Below the pieces are notes generated by a model, which saw only the letters and a list, made by a program, of their open reading frames with translations, searched no databases and was not told the DNA's origin. From Sinomonas atrocyanea (lineage in GTDB: Bacteria; Actinomycetota; Actinomycetes; Actinomycetales; Micrococcaceae): 64,000 bases of DNA. Position numbers and translations under genes: made by a program. This document shows, in pieces, positions 52,328 through 61,707 of this stretch (within the stretch, counting starts at the first letter, position 1; each line of letters opens with the position of its first letter). The stretch lies in NCBI RefSeq assembly GCF_001577305.1, contig NZ_CP014518.1:62001-126000 (forward strand). The letters are read 5' to 3'.

Positions 52328-53874
52328 GGATGGTCCTCTCGGGGAGCGGCGGGTGCGGCGGGTGCGGCGGATGCCGCGGGAGCGGCGGGTGCGGCGGGGG
52401 CGGGCGCGGACCGCTCGGCCTCCGCCGCCGCGGCGATCCGCGAGGCCATGCCCCGGAAGATCACGCCGTGGAAGGGGAGCACGGAGAACCAGTACAGCCG
52501 CCCGGCCAGCCCATGGGGGACGAACACGGCCCGCTGCGAGTAGGTGCTGCCGGTGCCGCGGGGCTCGACGGTCATCTCGAGCCAGGCGCGCCCCGGCACG
52601 CGCATCTCGGCGCGCAGGCGCAGGAGGCGGCCGGGCTCGAGGGCCTCGACGCGCCACCAGTCCAGGGCCTCGCCGAGCTGGAGCCGGTGGGGGTTGCGGC
52701 GCCCGCGGCGCAGGCCCACCCCGCCCACGGCCTTGTCGATCCAGCCGCGCACGGCCCACGCGAGGGGGAAGGAGTACCAGCCGTTCTCGCCGCCGATCCC
52801 CTCGACCACCTCCCAGAGGCGCTCGGGCGGTGCGGTGGAGGCCTCCGTCCGCACATCGGTGAAGACGGTCCCGCCGGACCAGCCCGGGTCGCTGGGCAGC
52901 GGGTCGCTGGGGGCGTCCAGCGGCGAGGAGCTGGCCCACGTGGTCTCCACCTCGCCCTTGGCGATCTTCCCGAGCGCGAGCTCCACGGCCCGCTGGTAGG
53001 AGGTCAGGCCGCCCTCGGGCCGGGGCACGTAGGCGTCGATGCTGTGCTCGCGGACCACGCAGTCGTTCTGCAGCGATTCGACGAGCGGGATCGCGAGGGC
53101 GCGCGGGATGGGGGTCACGAGGTTGACCCACTGGGCCGCGAGCCATGGCGTGAGCACGGGCAGGGCGAGGATCACGGGCGGGCGCAGCCCGGCGGCCTTC
53201 GCGTACCCGCGCATCATGTCGGCATAGGTGAGCACGTCCGGTCCGCCGATGTCGAAGGCCCGGTTCACGTCGGAGGGGAGGTCCGCGGCGGCCTCGAGGT
53301 AGTGCAGGGCGTCCCGGACGGCGATGGGCTGGACCCGGTTGAGCACCCAGCGCGGCGCCGGCATGACGGGGAGCACGTCCGTGAGGTGGCGGACCATCTC
53401 GAAGCTCGCCGAGCCGGAGCCGATCACGAGCCCGGCCTGCAGCACGGCGGCGGGCACCCCGGACTCCAGGAGGATCCTTCCCACCTCGGTGCGGGAGGCG
53501 AGATGGCGGCTGAGCCTGGTGCCCGGGTTGAGGCCGCTGAGGTAGACGATCCGCTGCACTCCGGCGTCCCGCGCGGCGGTGGCGAGCGTCTGGGCGCATG
53601 CGCGCTCGCGGGCCGGGAAGTCGTCGTCGGCGTGGCTGCCCATGGAGTGCACGAGGTAGTAGGCCACCTCGGCCCCGGCGCACAGCGCGGCGGCCGCCTG
53701 GGGATCGTCGAGGCTGCCGGTGACCACCTCGACGTCCTGCCCCCAGGGCACGTCGCGCAGCTTGGAGGTGTCCCGCGTCAGCACGCGGACGCGGTTGCCG
53801 GCGGCGAGGAGGCGGGGGACGAGGCGGCCGCCGATGTACCCGGTGGCGCCGGTGACGGCGATGACGCGGCTCAT
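52324..53874 (-). CDS. NAD(P)-binding epimerase-like protein with DUF2867 domain
   Basis: Of 516 residues, the first 300 form an atypical SDR (VIAVTGATGYIGGRLVPRLL, then Y-Y-L-V-H-S-M). The rest is a DUF2867/START-like domain (W-E-V-V-E-G-I-G-G-E-N-G-W-Y). The last 30 residues are a proline/alanine repeat tail. AGGAGG precedes the ATG. It is co-transcribed with a TspO-like protein upstream and an MMPL exporter downstream. It is perhaps a lipid or quinone-modifying enzyme; this is a guess from context. Confidence 0.8.
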   Translation of the reverse strand: MSRVIAVTGATGYIGGRLVPRLLAAGNRVRVLTRDTSKLRDVPWGQDVEVVTGSLDDPQAAAALCAGAEVAYYLVHSMGSHADDDFPARERACAQTLATAARDAGVQRIVYLSGLNPGTRLSRHLASRTEVGRILLESGVPAAVLQAGLVIGSGSASFEMVRHLTDVLPVMPAPRWVLNRVQPIAVRDALHYLEAAADLPSDVNRAFDIGGPDVLTYADMMRGYAKAAGLRPPVILALPVLTPWLAAQWVNLVTPIPRALAIPLVESLQNDCVVREHSIDAYVPRPEGGLTSYQRAVELALGKIAKGEVETTWASSSPLDAPSDPLPSDPGWSGGTVFTDVRTEASTAPPERLWEVVEGIGGENGWYSFPLAWAVRGWIDKAVGGVGLRRGRRNPHRLQLGEALDWWRVEALEPGRLLRLRAEMRVPGRAWLEMTVEPRGTGSTYSQRAVFVPHGLAGRLYWFSVLPFHGVIFRGMASRIAAAAEAERSAPAPAAPAAPAASAAPAAPAAPREDHP

Positions 53875-54752
53875 GCTGGGGCCTCCTTGGACCGGTGGGC
53901 GAGGGGACGGCCGGGGCGCCCGGCCTTCAGGCGCGCGGCGATCGCCACGGCGAGGATGACGGCGGCCGCGACCGCCGCGGTGACGCCCACCACGGGCATC
54001 GGGGCCGGTCCCGCGAGACGTCCCACGGCGATCCAGGCGAGGCCCCACGCGAAGGAGAGCAGGGGGGAGATCCGGCCGCGCAGGGCGAGGGCCACCCCGA
54101 CGGCGGCGGCCACCGCGAGGACGACGACGGCCACCGCCGCCGCGCTGATTCCGCCGGGCAGTGCGGGCTGGGCAGCGCCGGGGGCGATGCCCAGCAGTGC
54201 GGCCACGAGGGCGGCGGCGTTGGCGACCGTGGCCACGCAGATCCAGCCGAGGTAGAGGCCGAAGGTGCCGTCGGAGACCACGGACTCTAGGAAAGAGGCC
54301 GACGGGGTGCTGAGGTGGAGCACGAGCATGCGGCACAGCACGGCAAGGAGGGCGAGCATGACCGCGAGCGAGACCGGCAGCGCCACGGAGGGGGAGCCCA
54401 GCTGGGCCGCCCACAGCCATGCGGCGTTGAGGAGCATCGATGCCGCGGCCCAGGGCCTGAGCGCGCGCTGCCGCCCGCTGGCCAGGGCACCGGGCAGGAA
54501 CTGCCACACGGCGTAGGCCAGCAGGCCCAGGTAGATCAGGCTCCAGATGGAGAACGCGGCGGCCGCCGGCGCCACGGGCGTGGCCGTCGCGGAGAGGTAC
54601 CCGCCGGCGGCGTCCTGGACGGTGGTGCCCCCGAACGCGCCGGAGCCCCAGGCGGCGAGGAGGAGCGCCGCGACGGCGGACGCGGCCGTCGCGACTGCGG
54701 CGGCCAGCGGCCTGGGTCGGGCTCCGCCGGCGGTGTGATGGTGCTGGTGCAT
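53871..54752 (-). CDS. TspO/MBR-like membrane protein
   Basis: The 293-residue membrane protein has a His-rich N-terminus (MHQHHH) and about eight helices. The AFSIWSLIYLGLLAYAVWQ segment resembles the W-x-P-x-F/Y-x-x-x-W helices of tryptophan-rich sensory proteins. This longer actinobacterial form adds helices at the C-terminus. TspO relatives bind tetrapyrroles, sterols or carotenoid-related ligands. It is divergent from the carotenoid operon, which fits. GGGGGA precedes the ATG at 54752. Confidence 0.7.
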   Translation of the reverse strand: MHQHHHTAGGARPRPLAAAVATAASAVAALLLAAWGSGAFGGTTVQDAAGGYLSATATPVAPAAAAFSIWSLIYLGLLAYAVWQFLPGALASGRQRALRPWAAASMLLNAAWLWAAQLGSPSVALPVSLAVMLALLAVLCRMLVLHLSTPSASFLESVVSDGTFGLYLGWICVATVANAAALVAALLGIAPGAAQPALPGGISAAAVAVVVLAVAAAVGVALALRGRISPLLSFAWGLAWIAVGRLAGPAPMPVVGVTAAVAAAVILAVAIAARLKAGRPGRPLAHRSKEAPA

Positions 54753-54858
54753 CGGTCCCCCTTTACAACCGTACGATCCTAGACAATCATATTTGTAGTT
54801 AATCGAGACATCAAGAAGTCGAGAGGACGGGCTGGGAACGGCCCCCAGAGGAGGACCC
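54753..54858. promoter_or_regulatory. tspO-like / crtE divergent promoter region
   Basis: This 106-bp gap contains an AT-rich island at about 54763-54810. ACAA-N6-TTGT (54783-54796) is a small inverted repeat suitable for a MarR-type regulator. On the minus strand TAGGAT could be a -10 for the TspO-like gene. On the plus strand TTTACA and AATCAT are 17 bases apart and could serve crtE. These are proposals by eye only. Confidence 0.35.
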
Positions 54859-55989
54859 ATGCGATCCGCGACCACGACCCCCGGTCTCACGCTTCCTGCC
54901 ACCCGGTCCCGCGCTGCGGCCGAAGAGCCCCAGGGGGCCGGCCGCCGGCTCACCTGGGACGAGGTGGGGCCGGCCACCGAGCGGGTCCTCGAGACCTGGG
55001 TGGCCACCTCCCGCGGCACCGCCGGCACGCCGGGGCTCGCGCTCCTGTGGGAGCGGATCGAGGAGTGCCTCCAGGGCGGCAAGCGGCTGCGCCCGCAGCT
55101 CGTCTTCCACGCCTACTCGGCCTTCGGCGGCACCGACGCCGAGGCCTGCGCGACCCTCGGGGCCGCCGTCGAGCTCCTGCACGGGGCGCTCGTGGTGCAC
55201 GATGACGTGATCGACCGCGACTTCATGCGCCGGGGCCGGACCAACCTGGCCGGCCAGTACCGCGAGGACGCGGCGGCGCGCGGCCTGCCCGACGCCGAGG
55301 CCCGCCACCTGGGCGCCTCCATCGCCGTCATCGCGGGCGACCTGCTCCTCGCCGGGGCCTTCCGCCTCGCGGACCGGGCATGCCGCGACGAGGAGCTGGC
55401 CCCGCGGATCGCGGACGTGCTGCACTCCGCGGTGACCGACGCGGCGGCCGGTGAGCTCGACGACGTGCTCATGGCCCACGACGCCGAGCGCACGGTCGAG
55501 GACGTCCTCGCCATGGAGCAGCTCAAGACCGCCGCCTACTCCTTCGCCGCCCCCCTGCGCCTCGGCGCCATCCTCGCCGGCGCCCCCGCGGAGCGCGCCG
55601 AGGACGTGGCCCGCGTCGGCATGCTCGTGGGCACCGCGTACCAGGTCATCGACGACGTCCTGGGCACCTTCGGCGACGCCGGCCAGACCGGCAAGTCCGT
55701 CACCTCGGACCTGCGCGAGGGCAAGCTGACCATCCTCACCGCCTACGCGCGCACCCACCCCGACGTGGCCCGCCACCTCGCCCCCGGCACGGCCGCGCCC
55801 GGCGAGGAGGCCGACGTCGACCGCGTCCGGGCGGCCCTCGAGGCCAGCGGCGCCGAGTCCTACGCGCTGACCCTCGCCCACTCGATGGTCACGGACGCGC
55901 TCGAGGAGGCGCGCCGCGGCGACCTCCCCCCGGCGCTGCGGTCCGAGCTGACCCGGATCTGCAACCACGTCCTCCACCGGGAGCGCTGA
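54859..55989 (+). CDS. crtE: Geranylgeranyl diphosphate synthase
   Basis: The 376-residue prenyl synthase has the first aspartate-rich motif as H-D-D-V-I-D near residue 115 and the second as V-I-D-D-V-L-G-T-F-G-D near residue 265, plus G-G-K-R-L-R-P. It condenses isoprene units to the C20 precursor. GAGGAGG precedes the ATG. It is the first gene of a carotenoid operon of six genes. Confidence 0.93.
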   Translation: MRSATTTPGLTLPATRSRAAAEEPQGAGRRLTWDEVGPATERVLETWVATSRGTAGTPGLALLWERIEECLQGGKRLRPQLVFHAYSAFGGTDAEACATLGAAVELLHGALVVHDDVIDRDFMRRGRTNLAGQYREDAAARGLPDAEARHLGASIAVIAGDLLLAGAFRLADRACRDEELAPRIADVLHSAVTDAAAGELDDVLMAHDAERTVEDVLAMEQLKTAAYSFAAPLRLGAILAGAPAERAEDVARVGMLVGTAYQVIDDVLGTFGDAGQTGKSVTSDLREGKLTILTAYARTHPDVARHLAPGTAAPGEEADVDRVRAALEASGAESYALTLAHSMVTDALEEARRGDLPPALRSELTRICNHVLHRER

Positions 55990-55990
55990 G

Positions 55991-56905
55991 ATGGGAGCCC
56001 TCGAGGAGTACACCGCCGCCGCCGTGGCCGGCGCCGCCGTCGTGATCCGGCGCTACTCGACCTCGTTCGGCCTCGCCTGCCGGCTCCTGGGGGCCGGGCA
56101 GCGCGAGGACATCGAGAACGTCTACGCCCTCGTGCGGATCGCCGACGAGGCTGTGGACGGGGCCGCCGCCGAGGCCGGCCTCACCGGCCCCCAGGTCCTC
56201 GCCCAGCTCGACCGGCTCGAGGAGGAGACCGGGCTCGCCCTCGAGCTCGGCTACAGCACCAACCCCGTGGTCCACGCCTTCGCCCAGACCGCGCGGAAGG
56301 CAGGGATCGGCCGGGACCTCGTGGCCCCGTTCTTCGCCTCGATGCGCCGCGACTGCGACCCGCATGCCCATTCCGAGGACTCCCTCGGCGCCTACATCTA
56401 CGGCTCGGCCGAGGTGGTGGGCCTCATGTGCCTGCGCGTGTTCCTGTCCGGGCTGGCCGTGCTCCCCGCGGACCGCGCCGCGATGGAGCACTCGGCCCGC
56501 TGTCTCGGCGCGGCGTTCCAGAAGGTCAACTTCCTGCGCGACCTCGGGCAGGACGGCGAGGAGCTCGGCCGCGCCTACTTCCCCGGCGTTGACCCCCGGC
56601 GCCTGACCGAGCAGCAGAAGCACGCCCTCGTGGCGGACCTGCGCAGCGACCTCGACGCCGCCCTGCCGGGCCTGCGCATGCTCCCGCAGGGCTCCCGGCG
56701 CGCCGTGGCCCTCGCGCACTCGCTCTTCTCCGAGCTCGCGGACCGCATCGACGCCTGCCCGGCCTCGGTGCTGGTCACCACCCGGGTCCGCGTCCCCGGG
56801 CACGTGAAGCTGCGCCTCGCCGCCGCCGCGGTGGCGGGGACGGGTCCGGCGTTCGCGCCCGCGGTCGCGGGCTCGCCGGCGGCGGCCGAGGGGAGGGCGG
56901 CGTGA
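55991..56905 (+). CDS. crtB: Phytoene synthase
   Basis: The 304-residue squalene/phytoene synthase has the N-terminal R-R-Y-S-T-S-F segment, D-E-x-V-D (residues about 50-54) and the second site N-F-L-R-D-L-G-Q-D near residue 180. It joins two GGPP to phytoene. It begins 1 base after crtE and overlaps crtI by 4 bases. Confidence 0.93.
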   Translation: MGALEEYTAAAVAGAAVVIRRYSTSFGLACRLLGAGQREDIENVYALVRIADEAVDGAAAEAGLTGPQVLAQLDRLEEETGLALELGYSTNPVVHAFAQTARKAGIGRDLVAPFFASMRRDCDPHAHSEDSLGAYIYGSAEVVGLMCLRVFLSGLAVLPADRAAMEHSARCLGAAFQKVNFLRDLGQDGEELGRAYFPGVDPRRLTEQQKHALVADLRSDLDAALPGLRMLPQGSRRAVALAHSLFSELADRIDACPASVLVTTRVRVPGHVKLRLAAAAVAGTGPAFAPAVAGSPAAAEGRAA

Positions 56906-58596
56906 ACCGCCCCCAGCGCCAGCGCGCCGCCCGGGTCCCGGGGCGCCCCCGGCACGCCAGCACCGTGGTGGTGGTCGGCGGCGGAATCTCCGGCCTCGCG
57001 ACCGCCGGACTGCTGGCCCGCGACGGCCACGCCGTCCAGCTCCTCGAGCAGCAGCCCGTGCTCGGCGGCCGCGCCGGGCGCTGGGAGGCAGACGGCTTCG
57101 TCTTCGACACGGGCCCCTCGTGGTACCTCATGCCCGAGGTGATCGACCACTGGTTCCGGCTCATGGGCTCGAGCGCCTCCGCCGAGCTGCGCCTGCGGCG
57201 CCTCGACCCCGGCTACCGCGTGTTCTTCGAGGGCGAGCAGCGCCCGGTGGACGTGCCGGCCGGGCGCGAGGCCGCCGCTGCGCTGTTCGAGTCCCTCGAC
57301 CCCGGCTCCGGGGGGGCGCTCACCCGGTACCTCGAGGAGGCCGAGGACGCCTACACCGTGGCCCTGGCGCACTTCCTCTACGACGACTTCGCCTCCCTCC
57401 GCGGGCTCGGCCACCGCGAGGTCCTCTCGCGCCTGCCGCGCCTGGCGGCGCTCCTGGGCCAGACCCTGCACGGGCGCGTGGCCCGGCGGTTCCGGGACCC
57501 GCGGCAGCGCCAGATCCTCGGCTACCCGGCCGTGTTCCTGGGCACCACCCCCTACCGGGCGCCGGCCCTCTACGAGCTCATGAGCCACCTCGACCTCACC
57601 CAGGGGGTCCTGTACCCCGAGGGAGGCTTCGCGGCCCTCGTGGACGCGATGGTGCGCTTGGCCCGCGACGCTGGCGTGCAGATTCGCACGGGCGCGCGGG
57701 CCGAGAGCATCGTGACCGGCCCGGCCCCCGGCGGAGCCCGGGTGGAGGGCGTGGTCTGGAGGGACGCGGACGGGCGCCAGCACCGTTCGGGCGCCTCGGT
57801 GGTGGTCGGCGCCGCGGACCTGCACCACCTCGAGACCGAGCTCCTGCCGCCGGCGCTGCGCAGCCAGCCGGAGTCCGCGTGGAGCCGCCGCGACCCGGGC
57901 CCTGGCGCGGTCCTGGCCTGCCTGGGCGTGCGCGGGCCGCTGCCCGAGCTGGCCCACCACAGCCTGTTCTTCTCGCGCGACTGGCAGGACGGCTTCGCTC
58001 GGATCGGGGACGGGCGCGAGCCCGCGGCCACGACCTCCCTGTACGTCTCGCGGACCAGCGCAACGGATCCCGGCGTGGCCCCGGCCGGCGACGAGAGCCT
58101 GTTCGTCCTGGTGCCCACGGCCGCCGCCCCGGCGTGGGGCCGCGGCGGCGTGGGCGGCGCGGGCTCGCCGCAGGTCGAGGCCATCGCGGACGCCGCCGTC
58201 CGTCAGATCGCCGCCTGGGCACAGGTCCCCGACCTGGCCGAGAGGATCACGGTCCGCCGCACCATCGGCCCCGCGGACTTCGCCGCCGACGTCAACGCCT
58301 GGCGCGGCGGAGCCCTCGGGCTCGCCCACACCCTCGGGCAGAGCGCGTTCTTCCGGCCGCCCAACGCGAGCCGGCGCGTGGCCGGGCTGCTCTACGCGGG
58401 CGCCTCCGTCCGGCCGGGCATCGGGGTGCCGATGTGCCTCATCAGCGCCGAGCTCGTGCTCAAGCGCGTCCGCGGCGAGCGGCGCCCCGGCCCCGTCGGC
58501 CCGCCGCTCGTGCCGGTGCGCGGCCTGGTGGACGCCACGCCGCGCCCCGCCGAGCGCGCCCCGCGCGACCGGGAGGAGGCCCCATGGCCTACCTGA
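56902..58596 (+). CDS. crtI: Phytoene desaturase
   Basis: The 564-residue flavoprotein has the N-terminal FAD fold (VVVGGGISGLATA, then G-G-R-A-G-R-W) and the CrtI C-terminal signature L-L-Y-A-G-A-S-V-R-P-G-I-G-V-P-M. It introduces double bases into phytoene to give lycopene. The GTG start overlaps the crtB stop. It overlaps crtYe by 13 bases. Confidence 0.93.
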   Translation: MNRPQRQRAARVPGRPRHASTVVVVGGGISGLATAGLLARDGHAVQLLEQQPVLGGRAGRWEADGFVFDTGPSWYLMPEVIDHWFRLMGSSASAELRLRRLDPGYRVFFEGEQRPVDVPAGREAAAALFESLDPGSGGALTRYLEEAEDAYTVALAHFLYDDFASLRGLGHREVLSRLPRLAALLGQTLHGRVARRFRDPRQRQILGYPAVFLGTTPYRAPALYELMSHLDLTQGVLYPEGGFAALVDAMVRLARDAGVQIRTGARAESIVTGPAPGGARVEGVVWRDADGRQHRSGASVVVGAADLHHLETELLPPALRSQPESAWSRRDPGPGAVLACLGVRGPLPELAHHSLFFSRDWQDGFARIGDGREPAATTSLYVSRTSATDPGVAPAGDESLFVLVPTAAAPAWGRGGVGGAGSPQVEAIADAAVRQIAAWAQVPDLAERITVRRTIGPADFAADVNAWRGGALGLAHTLGQSAFFRPPNASRRVAGLLYAGASVRPGIGVPMCLISAELVLKRVRGERRPGPVGPPLVPVRGLVDATPRPAERAPRDREEAPWPT

Positions 58597-58919
58597 TCGC
58601 CCTCCTCGTCTCCGCCGCCGGCGTGGCGACGCTGGACGCCCGCTTCCGCCTCGCGTTCTGGCGCGCGCCCCGCGCCGCGGCCCTCACCGTCGCGGCCGGC
58701 ACCGTGTTCTTCCTCGCGTGGGACGCGGCCGGGATCGCGGCCGGGATCTTCCTCCACCTGGGCTCGCCGCTCGCGACCGGGATCATGCTCGCTCCCCAGC
58801 TGCCCCTCGAAGAGCCCGTGTTCCTCGCCTTCTTCTGCTACACGGCCCTTGCCCTGTACGCCGGGGCGGAGCGGGCGCTCGCCGCCCGCTCGGGGCGCCG
58901 GCGGGGGGTGCGGCCGTGA
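58584..58919 (+). CDS. crtYe: C50 carotenoid epsilon-cyclase subunit Ye
   Basis: The 111-residue protein has three membrane helices and the P-L-E-E-P-V-F motif of the heterodimeric lycopene/C50 cyclases. With CrtYf it cyclises the elongated flavuxanthin-type intermediate. AGGAGG lies before the ATG at 58584, inside the end of crtI. The next gene overlaps by 4 bases (GTGA). Confidence 0.88.
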   Translation: MAYLIALLVSAAGVATLDARFRLAFWRAPRAAALTVAAGTVFFLAWDAAGIAAGIFLHLGSPLATGIMLAPQLPLEEPVFLAFFCYTALALYAGAERALAARSGRRRGVRP

Positions 58920-59293
58920 GCTACCTCGTGGTCGACCTCGTCTTCCTCGCCCTGGCCGCGGCGCTCGCCGCGCTGCTGTCCCGCCGCGCACGACGCCGGC
59001 CGGGAACCTGGGCGGCCGTCCTCGCCGGCGGCGCCGTGCTGCTCGTGCTCACCGCCGTGTTCGACAACGGGATCATCATCCTCGGGCTGTACGGGTACAC
59101 GCCCTCGGCGCTGTCGGGCCTGTTCCTCGGCGCCATGCCGATCGAGGACTTCGGCTACCCGCTCGCCGCCGCCGTCCTCGTGCCCCTCCTGTGGCGCGCG
59201 CTCACCGCCCGGCAGGCTCCGGGCAGCGCCAGCCCGGAAGACCGCCGTCGTGCGCCGCGGGCGCGCGCCCTGAGAACCGAGGAGCGCCCATGA
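58916..59293 (+). CDS. crtYf: C50 carotenoid epsilon-cyclase subunit Yf
   Basis: The 125-residue protein has three helices and the cyclase motif M-P-I-E-D-F-G-Y-P, the equivalent of P-x-E-D/E in its partner. The GTG start overlaps crtYe and the stop overlaps crtEb. The charged tail after residue 100 is non-conserved. Together they give a decaprenoxanthin- or sarcinaxanthin-type end group; which one cannot be told from this. Confidence 0.87.
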   Translation: MSYLVVDLVFLALAAALAALLSRRARRRPGTWAAVLAGGAVLLVLTAVFDNGIIILGLYGYTPSALSGLFLGAMPIEDFGYPLAAAVLVPLLWRALTARQAPGSASPEDRRRAPRARALRTEERP

Positions 59294-60204
59294 CCGCCGC
59301 CTCCGCCGCCCCGGCGAGCCCGGCCCGCCACTCCCTGGCGGGGGCCCTGCTCGTCTCCTCCCGACCGCTCTCGTGGGTGAACACCGCCTACCCGTTCGCG
59401 GCCGCGTACCTGCTTGCGGGCGGCGGAGTGGACTGGCGGTTCGTGGTGGGCACGCTGTTCTTCCTCGTGCCGTACAACCTCGCGATGTACGGCACGAATG
59501 ACGTCTTCGACTACGCCTCGGACGTCCTCAACCCGCGCAAGGGCGGGGCCGAGGGGGCCGTGCTCCCGCCGCCGATGCACCGGGCCGCGCTCGTGGCCGC
59601 GTGGGGGGCCTGCGTCCCGTTCGTCGCCGCGCTCGTGGCCGGAGGGCCGCCGGCGAGCTGGGCCGTCCTCGCGGTCTCGCTCTTCGCCGTCGCCGCGTAC
59701 AGCGTCCCGCGCCTGCGGTTCAAGGAGCGCCCGGTCCTGGACTCCGTCACCTCCAGCACCCACTTCGTCTCCCCGGCCGTGTACGGGCTCGCCCTCGCGC
59801 ACGGTGCCGCCGGCCCCACGGCGGTGGCCGTCCTCGCGGCGTTCTTCCTCTGGGGGATGGCGAGCCACGCGTTCGGCGCGGTGCAGGACATCGGCCCGGA
59901 CCGCGAGGCCGGGATCGGCTCGATCGCCACCCTGTTCGGGGCCCGCGCCACCGTGCGGCTCGCCGTCCTCGGCTACCTCGCCGCGGGCGTGCTCCTGCTC
60001 GCCCTCACCGTCTGGGCGGAGGGCCTCGTGCGGCTCGCCCCCGTGCTCGCCCTCCCGTACGCCGCCAGTTCCGGTGCGTTCTGGTCCGTCACCGACGCGA
60101 CGGCCGGCGCCACCCGGGCCGGCTGGCGCCGCTTCCTCTGGCTCAACTACCTCACCGGCTTCGCCGTCACCCTCCTCATCATCTCCGTCTGGATGCACGC
60201 ATGA
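59290..60204 (+). CDS. crtEb: Lycopene elongase (UbiA prenyltransferase)
   Basis: The 304-residue membrane protein has about eight helices and the two aspartate motifs of UbiA transferases, N-D-V-F-D-Y-x-x-D near residue 75 and D-I-G-P-D-R-E-A-G near residue 198. It adds two C5 units to lycopene, making the C50 skeleton. Its stop overlaps the photolyase start by 4 bases, extending the operon. Confidence 0.9.
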   Translation: MTAASAAPASPARHSLAGALLVSSRPLSWVNTAYPFAAAYLLAGGGVDWRFVVGTLFFLVPYNLAMYGTNDVFDYASDVLNPRKGGAEGAVLPPPMHRAALVAAWGACVPFVAALVAGGPPASWAVLAVSLFAVAAYSVPRLRFKERPVLDSVTSSTHFVSPAVYGLALAHGAAGPTAVAVLAAFFLWGMASHAFGAVQDIGPDREAGIGSIATLFGARATVRLAVLGYLAAGVLLLALTVWAEGLVRLAPVLALPYAASSGAFWSVTDATAGATRAGWRRFLWLNYLTGFAVTLLIISVWMHA

Positions 60205-61706
60205 CCTCCTCCGACACCACCGCCACCCCTGCCCTGGTCTGGTTCCGCGACGACCTGCGGGTCCGCGACAACCCGGCCCTGCGCGCCGCCCTCGCCCACG
60301 GACCCACCGTGGCGCTCTACGTCCTCGACGAGGAGTCCCCCGGGATCCGCCCGCTCGGCGGCGCCGCCCGCTGGTGGCTCCACCACGCGCTTGAGGACCT
60401 GGCCGCCTCCCTCGGGCAGCTGGGCGTGCCCCTCGTGCTGCGCCGCGGCACGGCGGCGGCGGTCGTGCCCGACGTCGCCGCGAAGGCGCATGCCGGCTAC
60501 GTGGCGTGGAACCGCCGCTACGGCGGACCCGAGCGGCGCGCCGACACGGCGGTCAAGTCGGTCGTGCGCCGCGCCGGGCGGGAGGCCGAGAGCTTCCAGG
60601 CCTCCCTCCTGCACGAGCCCTGGGACGTCCTGACCCAGCAGGGCACCGGCTACAAGGTCTTCACCCCGTTCTGGAAGGAGGTCTCCGGCCGGGACCACCG
60701 CCACCCGCTCCCTGTGCCGCGGCCCCAGCGCGAGGCGCCCGAGCATGTGCCCTCCGGCGACGACCTCGGGGCGTGGGCGCTCCTGCCCCGCGACCCCGAC
60801 TGGTCCGGGCCGCTCGCCGAGGCCTGGACCCCGGGGGAGGAGGCCGGGCTCGCCCTCCTGAAGGACTTCGTGGGGCCGGACACCGCGGACACCGCCGTGG
60901 CACTGTACCCCGACGAGCGGGACCTGCCCGACCGCGCCGGCACGAGCCGCCTCTCGCCCTACCTGCGCTGGGGCCACGTGAGCCCGTTCCAGGTCTGGCA
61001 CGCGGTGGCGGACCGCCGCCGCGCAGCCCCCGAGGGCAGCGCCGTATTCGCCTCCGAGCTCGGCTGGCGCGAGTTCGCGTGGCACACCCTCTACCACCAC
61101 GCCGACCTCGCCTCGGAGAACCTCCGCCGCGAGTTCGACGCCTACCCCTGGTGGCTCCCGCACGCGGGGAGGGGCGGCGCGCACGACGCCGCGCACGGCC
61201 GCGCGCACGGGGCCCCGCCCGCCGTCGTGCTCGGCGACCGGGAGGCGAACCGCCTGCTCGACGCGTGGCGGCGCGGCCGCACGGGCTTCCCGATGGTCGA
61301 CGCGGGCCAGCGCGAGCTGTGGGCCACGGGCTGGATGCACAACCGGGTCCGGATGGTCTCGGCGAGCCTGCTCGTGAAGAACCTCGGCATCCACTGGCGG
61401 CTCGGCGAGCGGTGGTTCTGGGACACCCTCGTGGACGCGGACCCGGCATCGAACCCCTTCAACTGGCAGTGGGTCGCGGGATCTGGCGCGGACGCCGCCC
61501 CGTTCTTCCGCATCTTCAATCCGCGCACCCAGGCCGCCAAGTTCGATCCCCAGGGGGCGTACGCGAGGGCGTGGATCCCCGAGCTGGGCACCGACGAGTA
61601 CCCCGACGAATGCGTGGACCTCGGCGAGAGCCGGGCCGAGGCGCTCGAGGCCTACCGCTCGCTCGGCGCGGCCCCGGGGCGCGGCCAGGGACGGCGGCGA
61701 GCCTAG
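60201..61706 (+). CDS. phr: Deoxyribodipyrimidine photolyase
   Basis: The 501-residue class I cryptochrome/photolyase has an N-terminal antenna domain (VWFRDDLRVRDNPAL) and the FAD domain, with T-S-R-L-S-P-Y-L-R-W-G, G-Q-R-E-L-W-A-T-G-W-M-H-N-R-V-R-M and N-W-Q-W-V-A-G-S-G. It repairs UV-induced pyrimidine dimers with blue light. A Gly/His/Ala-rich insertion of about 20 residues near residue 325 is unusual. Coupling to the carotenoid operon suggests joint photoprotection. Confidence 0.94.
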   Translation: MTSSDTTATPALVWFRDDLRVRDNPALRAALAHGPTVALYVLDEESPGIRPLGGAARWWLHHALEDLAASLGQLGVPLVLRRGTAAAVVPDVAAKAHAGYVAWNRRYGGPERRADTAVKSVVRRAGREAESFQASLLHEPWDVLTQQGTGYKVFTPFWKEVSGRDHRHPLPVPRPQREAPEHVPSGDDLGAWALLPRDPDWSGPLAEAWTPGEEAGLALLKDFVGPDTADTAVALYPDERDLPDRAGTSRLSPYLRWGHVSPFQVWHAVADRRRAAPEGSAVFASELGWREFAWHTLYHHADLASENLRREFDAYPWWLPHAGRGGAHDAAHGRAHGAPPAVVLGDREANRLLDAWRRGRTGFPMVDAGQRELWATGWMHNRVRMVSASLLVKNLGIHWRLGERWFWDTLVDADPASNPFNWQWVAGSGADAAPFFRIFNPRTQAAKFDPQGAYARAWIPELGTDEYPDECVDLGESRAEALEAYRSLGAAPGRGQGRRRA

Positions 61707-61707
61707 A